From NCBI RefSeq assembly GCF_003114855.1, contig NZ_BFBB01000002.1:310001-374000 (forward strand): 64,000 bases of DNA, written 5' to 3'. Under the pieces are notes generated by a model, which was given only the letters and a program-made list of their open reading frames with translations, was not told the origin of the DNA and ran no database searches. This document shows positions 9,245 to 17,719 of this stretch, one piece after another. The stretch is from Leptospira ryugenii (lineage in GTDB: Bacteria; Spirochaetota; Leptospiria; Leptospirales; Leptospiraceae). Position 1 is the first letter of the stretch. Every line of letters begins with the position of its first letter. A program made the translations under genes and the position numbers.

Positions 9245-9641
9245 ATCTGATATTGAGCTCTTTCTCCATTGGAAGGGGCTAGGCAAATGGTCTCATAAGC
9301 CGGAAAGTCAGTTCACCATATCTGTGCACAATCCATTGTGTGGTGATGAGTTGCATTTAGATTTTTCCCAAGTCGAGGGTGGTTTTCTGATAGAGTCCAT
9401 GTCTGGTGAGTCCTGCTCCGTCTGCCAGGCATCAAGTGGTTTACTCTTTCATAAGAAGCTTGTCTGGTCAAAAGAGGAAGCCGAAAGACAAAAGTCCGTT
9501 TACTCGGAATACTTGGAGGGTCTATTGAATGACATTCCACTTGACGAGAAGCCATTTTGGGACATCCTTAAAACAAAACCAGGTCGGCACAGATGTGCCT
9601 TATTACCTTACCAAGCATTGATCAAATTTTTTTCAGGATGA
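9222..9641 (+). CDS. sufU: Zinc-dependent sulfurtransferase SufU
   Basis: IscU-fold protein that takes the persulfide from SufS. From the TTG start at 9222 the candidate zinc ligands are C40 and D42 (NPLCGDE), C65 (GESC) and C125 (RHRCALL), at spacings that match Bacillus SufU almost exactly. The SufU-type insertion between the second and third cysteine is present. An extra cysteine (C68) is not a known ligand. A GTG at 9228 is an equally possible start; both lie inside the end of sufS. Length is 139 residues, normal for the family. Confidence 0.87.
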   Translation: MPVSQENKSDIELFLHWKGLGKWSHKPESQFTISVHNPLCGDELHLDFSQVEGGFLIESMSGESCSVCQASSGLLFHKKLVWSKEEAERQKSVYSEYLEGLLNDIPLDEKPFWDILKTKPGRHRCALLPYQALIKFFSG

Positions 9642-9645
9642 AAGT

Positions 9646-9969
9646 ATGTTAGTTGAGCCACAAACAGATAAAGAACGTGAAGTGTATGAAAGCATTCGGG
9701 TTGTGGAAGATCCAGAGATTGGACTTTCTCTTGTGGAACTTGGTTTGATTTACCAAGTCCAAGTAGTGGAGGACAAAGCAAAGATCATCATGACCTATAC
9801 ATCCATTGCTTGCCCCGCCGGACCACAGATGAGCCAAGATGTGATCAACCACGCTCTTCGGGTAGACGGTATCAATGAGGCTGCCGTAGAAGTTGTTTGG
9901 TCGCCGAAATGGGATCCCCGTGAGATGGCAAGTGAAGAGGCAAAGATGCATATGGGTATCTTCGATTGA
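9646..9969 (+). CDS. sufT: SufT / MIP18-family (DUF59) Fe-S maturation factor
   Basis: A 107-residue DUF59 protein related to PaaD and to the cytosolic Fe-S factor MIP18. The family pattern is visible: [19 protein letters not shown], then the conserved cysteine C56 in SIACPAGP, and [14 protein letters not shown] near the end. Members help load or carry Fe-S clusters and are common at the end of suf operons. ATG 9646 lies five bases after the sufU stop with AGGA just upstream. The stop overlaps the TTG start of the ggt gene by four bases. Confidence 0.88.
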   Translation: MLVEPQTDKEREVYESIRVVEDPEIGLSLVELGLIYQVQVVEDKAKIIMTYTSIACPAGPQMSQDVINHALRVDGINEAAVEVVWSPKWDPREMASEEAKMHMGIFD

Positions 9970-11720
9970 AATACCAAATCAAGGTTTTTCTCTGCTTTCT
10001 TTTTCTCTCCCTGCCACTACTAGGCTGTGGAGGAGACTTCTTAAGACGATTTCAAACCCAAGCTCCCCGAACACTTAGCCAAGGGATTGAGGGAAGCGAA
10101 GAAAAGAGAAATCGATATGAGTTTTCTGGTAGGGAGTTTGTCATCGCGACGGACCACCCACTTGCCTCACAAGCCGGAGTTGATATGTGGAAAAAAGGCG
10201 GTAATGTCGTCGATGCCTTTGTATCTGCTAGTTTTGTTATCTCGGTTGTTAGACCCCACTCTACTGGTTTGTTAGGTGGAGGATTTGCTGTTGTTCATTT
10301 TAAAAATAAGTCTGGTGGGAGGGCTTTTGATTTTCGTGAACGAGCACCTTTGGGAGCGGAGGCAAATGTCTTTTTAGACCCAGATGGCAATCCTATCCCC
10401 AAAAAATCAGTGCTCGGTCCTTGGAGTGCTGCTGTTCCGGGAATGGTCTTCGGCTTACTTTCGATACAACGAAAATATGGACGGCTTCCTTTAGAAGAGG
10501 TATTGGAACCCGCCATACAAGCTTCTGAAAATGGATTTGCTGTTTATGAAGATTTAGCGAAGAGCATACAAACAAACTGGGAACATATGAATCCCGAAAT
10601 GAAAGTGGTCTTTGGCCGCGATGGTAAGCCTTTACTTAGAGGAGAGGCATTAGTACAAAAAGACCTAGGCTCTGCGATCCGGCGGATTGCCAAGAACGGC
10701 GAGAGCGAATTGAGAACAGGGGACACAGCAAAGTTTATTCTCGCATACTTCCTGAAAGCCAATGAGTGGATTACCAAAAATGACCTTGAACGATATGAGG
10801 TTTTGGAAAGTGAGCCCTTGGTCTCTCAGGCATTTGGCAAACGCGTACTGACTATGCCTCCGCCTTCCTCTGCAGTCCATTTGCTAACGATGGTCCATGT
10901 CTGGGAACAATTGAACCAGAAGAAAAATTTCCTTGATGGTGAACTTGGAGATATTGTTAAATTGACGGAGTCTATGCGGCTCGGGTTTCGGGACCGCGCA
11001 ATATTAGGCGGAGACCCGAGGTTTACTAAAATAGATGTCGAGCATTTGCTGAGTACGCCCTATGCGGAAGAAGAAGCTCTCGAAATCCAGAAAAAGGTTG
11101 TCTCTGGTGCATGGCCAAACCATTCCGATGCCACAAAGAAAGAATCATATAACACAACTCATATCTCCGTCTTAGATAGAGAAGGAAATGCGGTTTCATC
11201 TACTCAATCGATTAATGGTAGTTTGGGTGCGGTACAGCTTGTCCCAGGTACGGGTCTAGTGCTAAATAATACCATGGATGATTTCACATTGGCTTTAGGT
11301 AAACCCAATCTCTACGGATTGGTTGGAACCAAAGCAAATTTCATTGCACCAGGGAAAACACCCCTTTCCAGTATGTCACCCATGGTCTTTTTAGACGATA
11401 AAAATCGAGCAGACCTTGTCATTGGAGCGCCGGGTGGCTCCCAAATCCCAACAACCATCTTCAATACCCTCTATCGATATTTGATCGAGAACCGAAGTCT
11501 ATACGAAAGTGCCGCCTTTCCTAGGCTACACCACCAATACCAGCCAGACATTTTATTTGTAGAACCTGAGGCAAAGAATGGCTTTCCTGAGTCGAAATTG
11601 CCTTTCTATCGAGTCCAATATAATAGGCATCGCGCCAAAGTATTTGTAGTCGCCAGAGAAGGAAATGAACTGATCGGAGTATCCGATCCAAGAGGGGAAG
11701 GGATCCCATTAGGATTTTAA
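9966..11720 (+). CDS. ggt: Gamma-glutamyltranspeptidase, predicted lipoprotein
   Basis: N-terminal nucleophile hydrolase (584 residues) that cleaves the gamma-glutamyl bond of glutathione outside the cytoplasm. The signal peptide ends in a lipobox LLGC with C21 as the lipidated residue, so the enzyme is probably membrane anchored. The autoprocessing threonine is T397 in [10 protein letters not shown], followed by [17 protein letters not shown] and the [12 protein letters not shown] loop, all standard. The start is TTG 9966, in a four-base overlap with sufT. It is followed directly by glutathione synthesis genes, suggesting a turnover-and-synthesis operon. Confidence 0.94.
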   Translation: MKYQIKVFLCFLFLSLPLLGCGGDFLRRFQTQAPRTLSQGIEGSEEKRNRYEFSGREFVIATDHPLASQAGVDMWKKGGNVVDAFVSASFVISVVRPHSTGLLGGGFAVVHFKNKSGGRAFDFRERAPLGAEANVFLDPDGNPIPKKSVLGPWSAAVPGMVFGLLSIQRKYGRLPLEEVLEPAIQASENGFAVYEDLAKSIQTNWEHMNPEMKVVFGRDGKPLLRGEALVQKDLGSAIRRIAKNGESELRTGDTAKFILAYFLKANEWITKNDLERYEVLESEPLVSQAFGKRVLTMPPPSSAVHLLTMVHVWEQLNQKKNFLDGELGDIVKLTESMRLGFRDRAILGGDPRFTKIDVEHLLSTPYAEEEALEIQKKVVSGAWPNHSDATKKESYNTTHISVLDREGNAVSSTQSINGSLGAVQLVPGTGLVLNNTMDDFTLALGKPNLYGLVGTKANFIAPGKTPLSSMSPMVFLDDKNRADLVIGAPGGSQIPTTIFNTLYRYLIENRSLYESAAFPRLHHQYQPDILFVEPEAKNGFPESKLPFYRVQYNRHRAKVFVVAREGNELIGVSDPRGEGIPLGF

Positions 11721-13318
11721 TGAAGAAAGTACTATCAAAATATTATAAAGACACGGCCAAGGAACTACTTGTCCCAGGCCGAGTGAATTGTTTGAACTCA
11801 GCAAAACACGGTTTGGAGCGCGAAGCACTGCGGATTGACTCCAAAGGAAAATTATCCAAACTAGACCACCCAAAAGAATTGGGATCTAGTTTAACCCATC
11901 CCAAGATTAAAACCGACTTTGCTGAACCCCAGATCGAATATGCAACTGGAGCCTACCAAACTCTAGAAAAAACACTACAAGAGTTAGAGGATTTACATGT
12001 CTTCACCTTTCAGAATATAGGCGATGAATCTCTTTGGCCATTTAGCATGCCAAGTCCACTCCCAGAAGAAAAGAAAATTCCTATCGGAAAGTATGGAAAA
12101 AGTATCGAAGGTCGAAAGAAACACATCTATCGGAAAGGTCTAGGGCATCGTTACGGTAGGAAGATGCAAACCATCTCGGGCGTACATTACAATATATCCT
12201 TTGACAAATGTTTGTTATCTACTGTCTCCGAAGTTCGGTATGGAAAGCCACTTGATCCCTTTACCCAATCTGAGATCTACTTTGATACGATTCGCAATTT
12301 TTATCGGGTGTCGCCGATACTTTTCTATTTGTTCGGAAGCTCGAGCCTCATAGATAAAAGTTTTGGCGCAAAAGCAAAAGGTCTCAGGCCATTCACTAAG
12401 GACACCCTCAATGCAGAGAAGGCTACCTCTCTACGTTTATCCTCTATTGGATATACTAGCAAAGTACAGTCCAAATTAAATATCTCCCTCAACTCTTTGA
12501 AAGAATATGTGGGTGATATGTGCTATGCCGTATCCAAACCTTATGCACCTTACAAAAATTTCTCTTCCACTAGCCAAGAACAGTTAAATGACAACATTTT
12601 ACAAATTGAGAATGAGTTATATTCATTGGTCCGTCCCAAACAAATCCCAAAGGGAGAGGAGCGTGTATTAGATGCGCTATCAACTCGCGGTGTTGAATAT
12701 TTAGAAATCCGTCTTTTGGACGTTTTGCCATTTTCTCCGATAGGAGTAGATGAGACAGAATTGAGATTTGTCCATCTATTGCTATTGTACTGTTTACTTT
12801 CCGATTCTCCGAAAGCAAAACCCGAAGAAATGCGAGAGTGGAGAAAAAACCAGGATAAGGTTACCTGGAGAGGACGAGATCCTGAATTGAATATTTCTTT
12901 CCTAGGAAAAGATTGGAACTTCCGCGATTTCATATTCTCGGTTCTCACTGAATTGCAACCGATTGCTGACCTTTTGGATTTAAAGGAAAGTAATCATGGC
13001 AAATTCAATCTGAGCTGGGAAGCTCAGTGGGAAAAGTGGGCTGATCCAAGTTTACTGCATTCGACGCAGACTGAAGTTGATTTGATGATCAACCAGATGT
13101 CCTATGCTGATTTCGGAACCTCACTTAGCAAAAGCCACGCATTGTATTTTAGAGAAAAACAGTTATCCAACAATTTGTTGGAGGAATACAAAAAAATGGC
13201 AGAGGACTCAATTGAAGAACAAAAATCCATTGAGGCTAGAGAGGTAATTTCCAAAATCTCTGAGACAAGAACCATTCTCGTAAATCCCTTGGAACTTTGC
13301 TCGGGCAGTATAGGATGA
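11720..13318 (+). CDS. gshA: Glutamate-cysteine ligase (GshA type)
   Basis: Forms gamma-glutamylcysteine from glutamate and cysteine with ATP, the first step of glutathione synthesis. The 532-residue protein begins with the GshA signature LEREALRID, HPKELGSSLTHP and TDFAEPQIEYAT, then KMQTISGVHYNISF, and has the EIRLLDVLPF block typical of the gammaproteobacterial class and of the N-terminal half of GshF. ATG 11720 shares one base with the ggt stop. The stop overlaps the next gene by four bases (ATGA), and that gene encodes the matching ATP-grasp ligase, so the pair looks like a split GshF. Confidence 0.93.
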   Translation: MKKVLSKYYKDTAKELLVPGRVNCLNSAKHGLEREALRIDSKGKLSKLDHPKELGSSLTHPKIKTDFAEPQIEYATGAYQTLEKTLQELEDLHVFTFQNIGDESLWPFSMPSPLPEEKKIPIGKYGKSIEGRKKHIYRKGLGHRYGRKMQTISGVHYNISFDKCLLSTVSEVRYGKPLDPFTQSEIYFDTIRNFYRVSPILFYLFGSSSLIDKSFGAKAKGLRPFTKDTLNAEKATSLRLSSIGYTSKVQSKLNISLNSLKEYVGDMCYAVSKPYAPYKNFSSTSQEQLNDNILQIENELYSLVRPKQIPKGEERVLDALSTRGVEYLEIRLLDVLPFSPIGVDETELRFVHLLLLYCLLSDSPKAKPEEMREWRKNQDKVTWRGRDPELNISFLGKDWNFRDFIFSVLTELQPIADLLDLKESNHGKFNLSWEAQWEKWADPSLLHSTQTEVDLMINQMSYADFGTSLSKSHALYFREKQLSNNLLEEYKKMAEDSIEEQKSIEAREVISKISETRTILVNPLELCSGSIG

Positions 13319-14319
13319 TCGATTTTTCTCTTCCAAAAGGTTTTGAAGACCTTGAAATATCCACTCAGATCATTATCAGAGAAGCTTTGTTAGCTGGAAT
13401 ACAGATTGAAATCATCGATAGAAAAGAAAATTTTCTAAGGTTAGTGAATGGTAAAAAAAAGGAATTTATCAAACAGGCGAGCAAAACCCGTTTAGATAGT
13501 TATATGACCTACCTAATCATGGAAAACAAAATTGCTTCCAAACTTATTTTAGAAGAGGCAGGGCTCAGAGTTCCGAAAGGAAGGCATTACGAAGATAAAA
13601 ACGCAGCTCGGGAGGATTTTTCCTACTTTCTTCCTTTCAAAAAAGTGATTAAACCTTCTACTACAAATTTTGGAATAGGCATTGGTATCTGTGAAGCAAA
13701 TGCAGATATGTCAGTCTATGAAAAACAGATTGAGAATGCTTTTTTACATTCGACCTCCATACTCATTGAAGAATTTATCGAGGGACCAGAGTATCGATTT
13801 TTAGTGTTAGGCGAGGAAGTAGTTGCTGTATGCAATCGTGTACCGGCAAATGTATTAGGGGACGGAGAGAAATCGATCGCAGATCTCGTTTTGGAAAAAA
13901 ACAAAGACCCTAGACGCGGGGAAGGCCATACAACTCCCTTGGAAAAGATTCAGATGTCGGAATGGGAAAGGGGCATACTGCAAGAGCAAGGATTGGATTT
14001 TCATTCTATCCCCAAAAAGGGTCAAAGGATTTATCTAAGAAAGAATTCTAATATCTCAACGGGCGGAGATTCTTTAGATGTTACGGATGTCGTGCATCCT
14101 GGTTATGTTGCAATCGCGAAAGCTGCCGCGAAGGCTGCAGAAGCAGTGGTCTGTGGTATTGATATCATATCGAGTGCGATCGAAGAAGCACCAGATCCTA
14201 AAAGGTATGCGATCCTAGAGATCAACTTCAATCCTGTTCTCTATATCCATGAATTCCCATATGAGGGAAAACAAAGGCGGGTTGGAAGGAAGATCCTCGA
14301 TCTTCTCGGCTTTGCTTAA
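13315..14319 (+). CDS. ATP-grasp glutathione synthetase matching the GshF C-terminal half
   Basis: Probably adds glycine to gamma-glutamylcysteine. The 334-residue protein matches the ATP-grasp half of bifunctional GshF: ENFLRL, TRLDSYMTYLIMENK, VIKPSTTNFGIGIGI, VPANVLGDGEKSI, DPRRGEGHTTPLEKI, YLRKNSNISTGGDS and LEINFNPVL. It is not the classical GshB sequence class. ATG 13315 overlaps the gshA stop as ATGA; an upstream TTG (13297) is less likely. The N-terminus has about 15 residues before the region shared with GshF, so it reads as a free-standing gene, not a fragment made by a recent frameshift. The 3' end overlaps a convergent glutaredoxin gene by four bases. Confidence 0.85.
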   Translation: MIDFSLPKGFEDLEISTQIIIREALLAGIQIEIIDRKENFLRLVNGKKKEFIKQASKTRLDSYMTYLIMENKIASKLILEEAGLRVPKGRHYEDKNAAREDFSYFLPFKKVIKPSTTNFGIGIGICEANADMSVYEKQIENAFLHSTSILIEEFIEGPEYRFLVLGEEVVAVCNRVPANVLGDGEKSIADLVLEKNKDPRRGEGHTTPLEKIQMSEWERGILQEQGLDFHSIPKKGQRIYLRKNSNISTGGDSLDVTDVVHPGYVAIAKAAAKAAEAVVCGIDIISSAIEEAPDPKRYAILEINFNPVLYIHEFPYEGKQRRVGRKILDLLGFA

Positions 14320-14561
14320 GTAGAATACTTTTCTTTTAAATAGCCGATGATGTCTTGCGACTCATACATCTGTACATTCCCATCCACAAGGAAGGGGACT
14401 TGCGATAAACCACCCAACTTTATCACTTCCTCTCGTCCCGGTGTGCCCCGTGATGCTTCCACATAGGCAAAGTCCTTCCCCTCTTGTAGGCCAAGGTCCT
14501 GGATAGCTCTTCGGACCTTAGCACAATAGGGACAACTGTCAAATTGGAACAGACGAAACAA
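14316..14561 (-). CDS. Glutaredoxin, dithiol CPYC type
   Basis: An 81-residue glutaredoxin-fold protein with the active-site pair C10/C13 in SCPYCAKVR, the cis-proline turn SQVPFLVDG and a YESQDIIGYLKEKY end. The latter also resembles the N-terminal domain of glutathione S-transferases. It probably reduces protein or glutathione mixed disulfides. It is the last gene of a minus-strand cluster (bolA, gst, bolA, grxD, grx) and its stop overlaps the convergent glutathione synthetase gene. Confidence 0.88.
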   Translation of the reverse strand: MFRLFQFDSCPYCAKVRRAIQDLGLQEGKDFAYVEASRGTPGREEVIKLGGLSQVPFLVDGNVQMYESQDIIGYLKEKYST

Positions 14562-14563
14562 GG

Positions 14564-14875
14564 TTAGGACACCATCTTTTGCAGTTCACCCGAACTCGCC
14601 ATTTGGACTGTAATGTCATGGCCTCCGACAAACTCCCCATTGATGTAGAGTTGAGGAATGGTTGGCCAATTTGCAAATTCTTTGATGCCTTCTCGTACTT
14701 TCATGTCAGAAAGTACGTTAAAGGAACCAAAGTCAATTTTGAGGTTCTTTAAGACTGTCACCACACCAGCAGAAAAACCGCATTGTGGCATCTCTGGCGT
14801 GCCCTTCATAAACAAAAAAACTTTTTTGGATTTTATCAAATCTTCAATTTGAGACTTCGTTGTCGCCTCCATCAT
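14564..14875 (-). CDS. grxD: Monothiol glutaredoxin, CGFS type
   Basis: A 103-residue class II glutaredoxin with PQCGFS (C32), the WPTIPQLYINGEFVGGHD block and a TVQM stretch that binds glutathione. CGFS glutaredoxins carry [2Fe-2S] clusters with glutathione as co-ligand and pair with BolA proteins. Here a BolA gene lies directly upstream with a four-base overlap, which supports a Grx-BolA complex. Confidence 0.94.
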   Translation of the reverse strand: MMEATTKSQIEDLIKSKKVFLFMKGTPEMPQCGFSAGVVTVLKNLKIDFGSFNVLSDMKVREGIKEFANWPTIPQLYINGEFVGGHDITVQMASSGELQKMVS

Positions 14876-15096
14876 TCACTCCTTGTTTCCAATGCCAAAG
14901 CATGGATTTCTTCTTTCATTTCTTCTCGTAATGTAGCATACACCATTCGATGTTGCTCAATCAATGATTTTCCACTAAAACCTTTATAGGTAACAACGGC
15001 TTTGATGTGCACGCCGTCACGGTAGGGATCTAATATTTGGACGGTTGAGCCGGGTAATCCCGCTTCAATTTTTGCTTGGATTTCTGGTATCGTCAT
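14872..15096 (-). CDS. BolA-family protein (short)
   Basis: A 74-residue BolA-fold protein with the conserved helix-turn region GKSLIEQHRMVYATLREEM, containing the invariant His, and the ending IHALALET. BolA proteins bind monothiol glutaredoxins and share a [2Fe-2S] cluster through this His. The gene overlaps grxD downstream and the glutathione S-transferase gene upstream by four bases each. It is the shorter of two BolA genes in the cluster. Confidence 0.9.
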   Translation of the reverse strand: MTIPEIQAKIEAGLPGSTVQILDPYRDGVHIKAVVTYKGFSGKSLIEQHRMVYATLREEMKEEIHALALETRSE

Positions 15097-15773
15097 GCTG
15101 ACAAACGCCCTCCTAGATACGAATGGTGGTCTTTGATATATTGGATATAGGCACTGGGAACCTCTGGCAAGACAGAAGTTTGAACGGATTCCTTTGCGAG
15201 TAGGCTAGCACTCCATTGCTTTAGCATAGGGCTTTCCATTGTTAAGGAGAACCATTCAGGGAATTTTTCGGATAAGAAGGCATTGCGCATAAAATAAGGA
15301 GCAATCGCGGCATCTACCAAATGAAACTGATCTCCAGCAAAGAACTGATCCAATGATTTGCTCTTTGTGATCGCAGCTTCTAAGATTTTGTATTTGTTTT
15401 TGATATCAACTAACTTCTTTTGAAATTCCTCTTCAGACTTGGTCATAGTTACCTGGTATTGGTCGATAAAAAGGGAACTCACAAATTCTATCCATGCTCT
15501 ATGCTTTGCTTTTTGGATTGGGTTCGATGGATGTAAAGAAGGCGGATTTGTCTCATCTAAAAATTCCATGATGACAGCAGATTCAAATAGAACTTCACCA
15601 TCTATTTGTAAAACGGGAACTTTACCGAGAGGAGAAATCTTAAGGAACCAATCGGGTTTATTTGCAAGATCGATATATTCTATGTCATATTCGACTTTCT
15701 TTTCTTTCAGTACGATCACCGATCTCTGCACAAATGGGCAAAGTTTAAAACTGATCAATTTTGGTTTTTGCAT
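15093..15773 (-). CDS. Glutathione S-transferase family protein (cysteine type)
   Basis: A 226-residue protein with a thioredoxin-like N-terminal domain: SFKLCPFVQR with likely active C12, the cis-Pro motif GKVPVLQIDG and the glutathione-binding ESAVIMEFLDE. An all-helical C-terminal domain follows (about 95-215). The CPFV motif points to omega- or beta-like, thiol-transferase type enzymes instead of Tyr/Ser-type conjugating ones. It sits between two bolA genes, so a role in glutathionylation or cluster trafficking is possible, but the substrate is unknown. Confidence 0.88.
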   Translation of the reverse strand: MQKPKLISFKLCPFVQRSVIVLKEKKVEYDIEYIDLANKPDWFLKISPLGKVPVLQIDGEVLFESAVIMEFLDETNPPSLHPSNPIQKAKHRAWIEFVSSLFIDQYQVTMTKSEEEFQKKLVDIKNKYKILEAAITKSKSLDQFFAGDQFHLVDAAIAPYFMRNAFLSEKFPEWFSLTMESPMLKQWSASLLAKESVQTSVLPEVPSAYIQYIKDHHSYLGGRLSA

Positions 15774-16043
15774 TTAAATTCCTCCTGCATCTATTTCTAA
15801 TGCATGCAATCCTGATTTCAATTCTTCCTCTAATATTGAGTATATGGCTCTGTGTATTTCCAGAGTCTTTTTGCCTCGAAAGGCCTCTGAACGGATCTTA
15901 ACTTTAAAATGGGTTTCACCACCTTGAATATATGCAGAGTGTCCATAATGCTCCTCAGTTTTATCAAAAACTTCCAAGACATCGGGTTTGAACTTTTCTT
16001 CTAGAATGGTTTGTAATCTTTCCTTTCTAGTTTTTAATTCCAT
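15774..16043 (-). CDS. BolA-family protein (longer)
   Basis: An 89-residue BolA protein, longer at the N-terminus than its neighbour. It has HSAYIQGGETHFKVKIRSE followed by the conserved GKKTLEIHRAIYSIL region and the ending LHALEIDA. The HxxY..GxxTHF pattern is the BolA1-like form. The start lies 17 bases inside the ABC permease gene upstream, and the stop abuts the gst gene, so all are probably one transcript. Confidence 0.92.
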   Translation of the reverse strand: MELKTRKERLQTILEEKFKPDVLEVFDKTEEHYGHSAYIQGGETHFKVKIRSEAFRGKKTLEIHRAIYSILEEELKSGLHALEIDAGGI

Positions 16044-16797
16044 AGCCTTTTTTCATTAAACGAACATTAAAGATAAATAGAGATATAGAAAGGAAAACAA
16101 GGATGCTGAGCGAAACGTAAATATTTACATCACTTGTTCCCAAAAATCCATAACGGAAGGCATTCACCATATAGAGAATGGGATTTGCTTTGGAAATAAA
16201 TTGCCAGATGGTTGGTAAATTGTGTATAGAATAAAATACTCCTCCTAAATAAGTTAAGGGAGTTAAGACAAAGGTCGGTACCATTGCTACGTCATCAAAT
16301 TTCTTTGCAAATAGAGAATTCAAAAAACCTCCGAGTGAAAAAACAATCGATGTCAGCAAAACAGTAATGGCTATTAGGAAAAGACTGTGGATTCTAAGCT
16401 TTGTAAAAAATAAAGAAGTCAAGGTTACAAGAAAGCCTACACTAAGTCCTCTCACAACACCACCAAACGTATATCCAAGAACAATTGTGTAAGGAGACGT
16501 GGGCGAAACTAGCAACTCTTCTACATTTTTTTGCCATTTCGCGCTGAAAAAAGAAGAAACTACATTCCCATATGCATTTGTGATGACACTCATCATGATA
16601 AGTCCAGGCACAATGAACTCAATGTAGGTAAATTCTCCAATCTTTCCAATTTGTTTGCCAACCAATTCTCCAAAAATTAAAAAATACAGAGCCATCGTAA
16701 TGACAGGTGGGATCAATGTTTGGATCCAAATCCGAACTATGCGTATCCACTCTTTTCGAACAATGGTCAAGAAGGCGATTAGATTTTGTTTTAACAT
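16027..16797 (-). CDS. ABC-2 type transporter permease
   Basis: A 256-residue integral membrane protein with about six hydrophobic segments: near 25-42, 55-75, 105-130, 140-163, 173-190 and 225-245. The ABC-2 signature region YIEFIVPGLIMMSVI is followed by a conserved charged loop with AKWQKNVEELLVSP and by LTYLGGVFYSI. It belongs to the drug, polysaccharide or lipid exporter permease family and pairs with the ATPase gene one base upstream. The substrate cannot be told from sequence. Confidence 0.9.
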   Translation of the reverse strand: MLKQNLIAFLTIVRKEWIRIVRIWIQTLIPPVITMALYFLIFGELVGKQIGKIGEFTYIEFIVPGLIMMSVITNAYGNVVSSFFSAKWQKNVEELLVSPTSPYTIVLGYTFGGVVRGLSVGFLVTLTSLFFTKLRIHSLFLIAITVLLTSIVFSLGGFLNSLFAKKFDDVAMVPTFVLTPLTYLGGVFYSIHNLPTIWQFISKANPILYMVNAFRYGFLGTSDVNIYVSLSILVFLSISLFIFNVRLMKKGYGIKN

Positions 16798-16798
16798 A

Positions 16799-17719
16799 TC
16801 ATTTTCCTTTTGTCAAAGAAAGGAATAACTCTTCCAATCGATTGGATTTATTCCGTAAACTTATGACTTGAATTTTAAGTTTCGTCAACTCAGCAAACAA
16901 TTCGTTCATAGATTGACCTTTTTTAATTTGCACTTCTAAAGTGTTGTCCTCTATCCATTTCATAGGAAATTTTTTAGAATTTACCTTTGACTTTGGAGGA
17001 TTTTTGACATCAATCACAAATGTCTCTTTCGTTAAGCCACGTAGCAATTGTTTCATGGAAGTGTTCTGGACAATCTCGCCATGATCGATAATGGCGATAT
17101 TGCGACAAAGTGACTCCGCCTCTTCCAGATAATGAGTCGTTAGGATTATTGTTTTTCCGTTTGCATTTAACTCTGTTAAAAATTCCCACATGGACCTTCT
17201 AATTTCGATATCGACTCCAGCTGTTGGTTCATCCAAAATCAAAATTTGTGGATCGTGCACAAGTGCGCGCGCTATCATGAGCCGGCGTTTCATACCTCCA
17301 GAAAGCTGGCCGGCTTGGCTTGTGCTTTTGTCTTGTAGGGAAAGTTTTTCTAAAAGAAATTCAACCCGTGGGAGAGCCTCTGATTTGGAAATTCCATAGT
17401 AGCCTGCTTGGTTGATCAGAATGTTTTTCACTGATTCAAAGATTCCAAAATTAAATTCTTGTGGAACAATCCCTAAAAAAGTTTTCGAGAGATCTTGGTT
17501 TTCATCTATGTCCACACCGCATATCTTGACCTTTCCCTCAGTTTTTTTGATAAGAGAACTTAGGATACTAATCGTTGTGGATTTTCCAGCGCCGTTTGGA
17601 CCCAAAAGCGCAAAAAAATCTCCGTGTTCAATACGTAGATCAAGAGACTTTAAGGCTTGTACACCTGAACTATAGGTTTTTTGTAAGCCTTGGATTTCTA
17701 TCGCATAATCTGATTTCAT
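16799..17719 (-). CDS. ABC transporter ATPase, ABC-2/DrrA-like
   Basis: A 306-residue cytoplasmic ATPase with Walker A GPNGAGKSTT, Q-loop in GIVPQEFNFG, signature QLSGGMKRR, Walker B ILILDEPTAGVD and H-loop TTHYLEEAE. A C-terminal extension of about 85 residues is typical of DrrA/CcmA-like ATPases. It is paired with the permease downstream (stop and start one base apart) and lies directly downstream of trhO. Confidence 0.93.
   Translation of the reverse strand: MKSDYAIEIQGLQKTYSSGVQALKSLDLRIEHGDFFALLGPNGAGKSTTISILSSLIKKTEGKVKICGVDIDENQDLSKTFLGIVPQEFNFGIFESVKNILINQAGYYGISKSEALPRVEFLLEKLSLQDKSTSQAGQLSGGMKRRLMIARALVHDPQILILDEPTAGVDIEIRRSMWEFLTELNANGKTIILTTHYLEEAESLCRNIAIIDHGEIVQNTSMKQLLRGLTKETFVIDVKNPPKSKVNSKKFPMKWIEDNTLEVQIKKGQSMNELFAELTKLKIQVISLRNKSNRLEELFLSLTKGK

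Noticed and set aside
13297..13318. Frameshift that splits one gshF gene into two
   Set aside because: The ATGA overlap is a common coupling form, the second product has a plausible N-terminus of its own before the shared ATP-grasp region, and no motif is interrupted.
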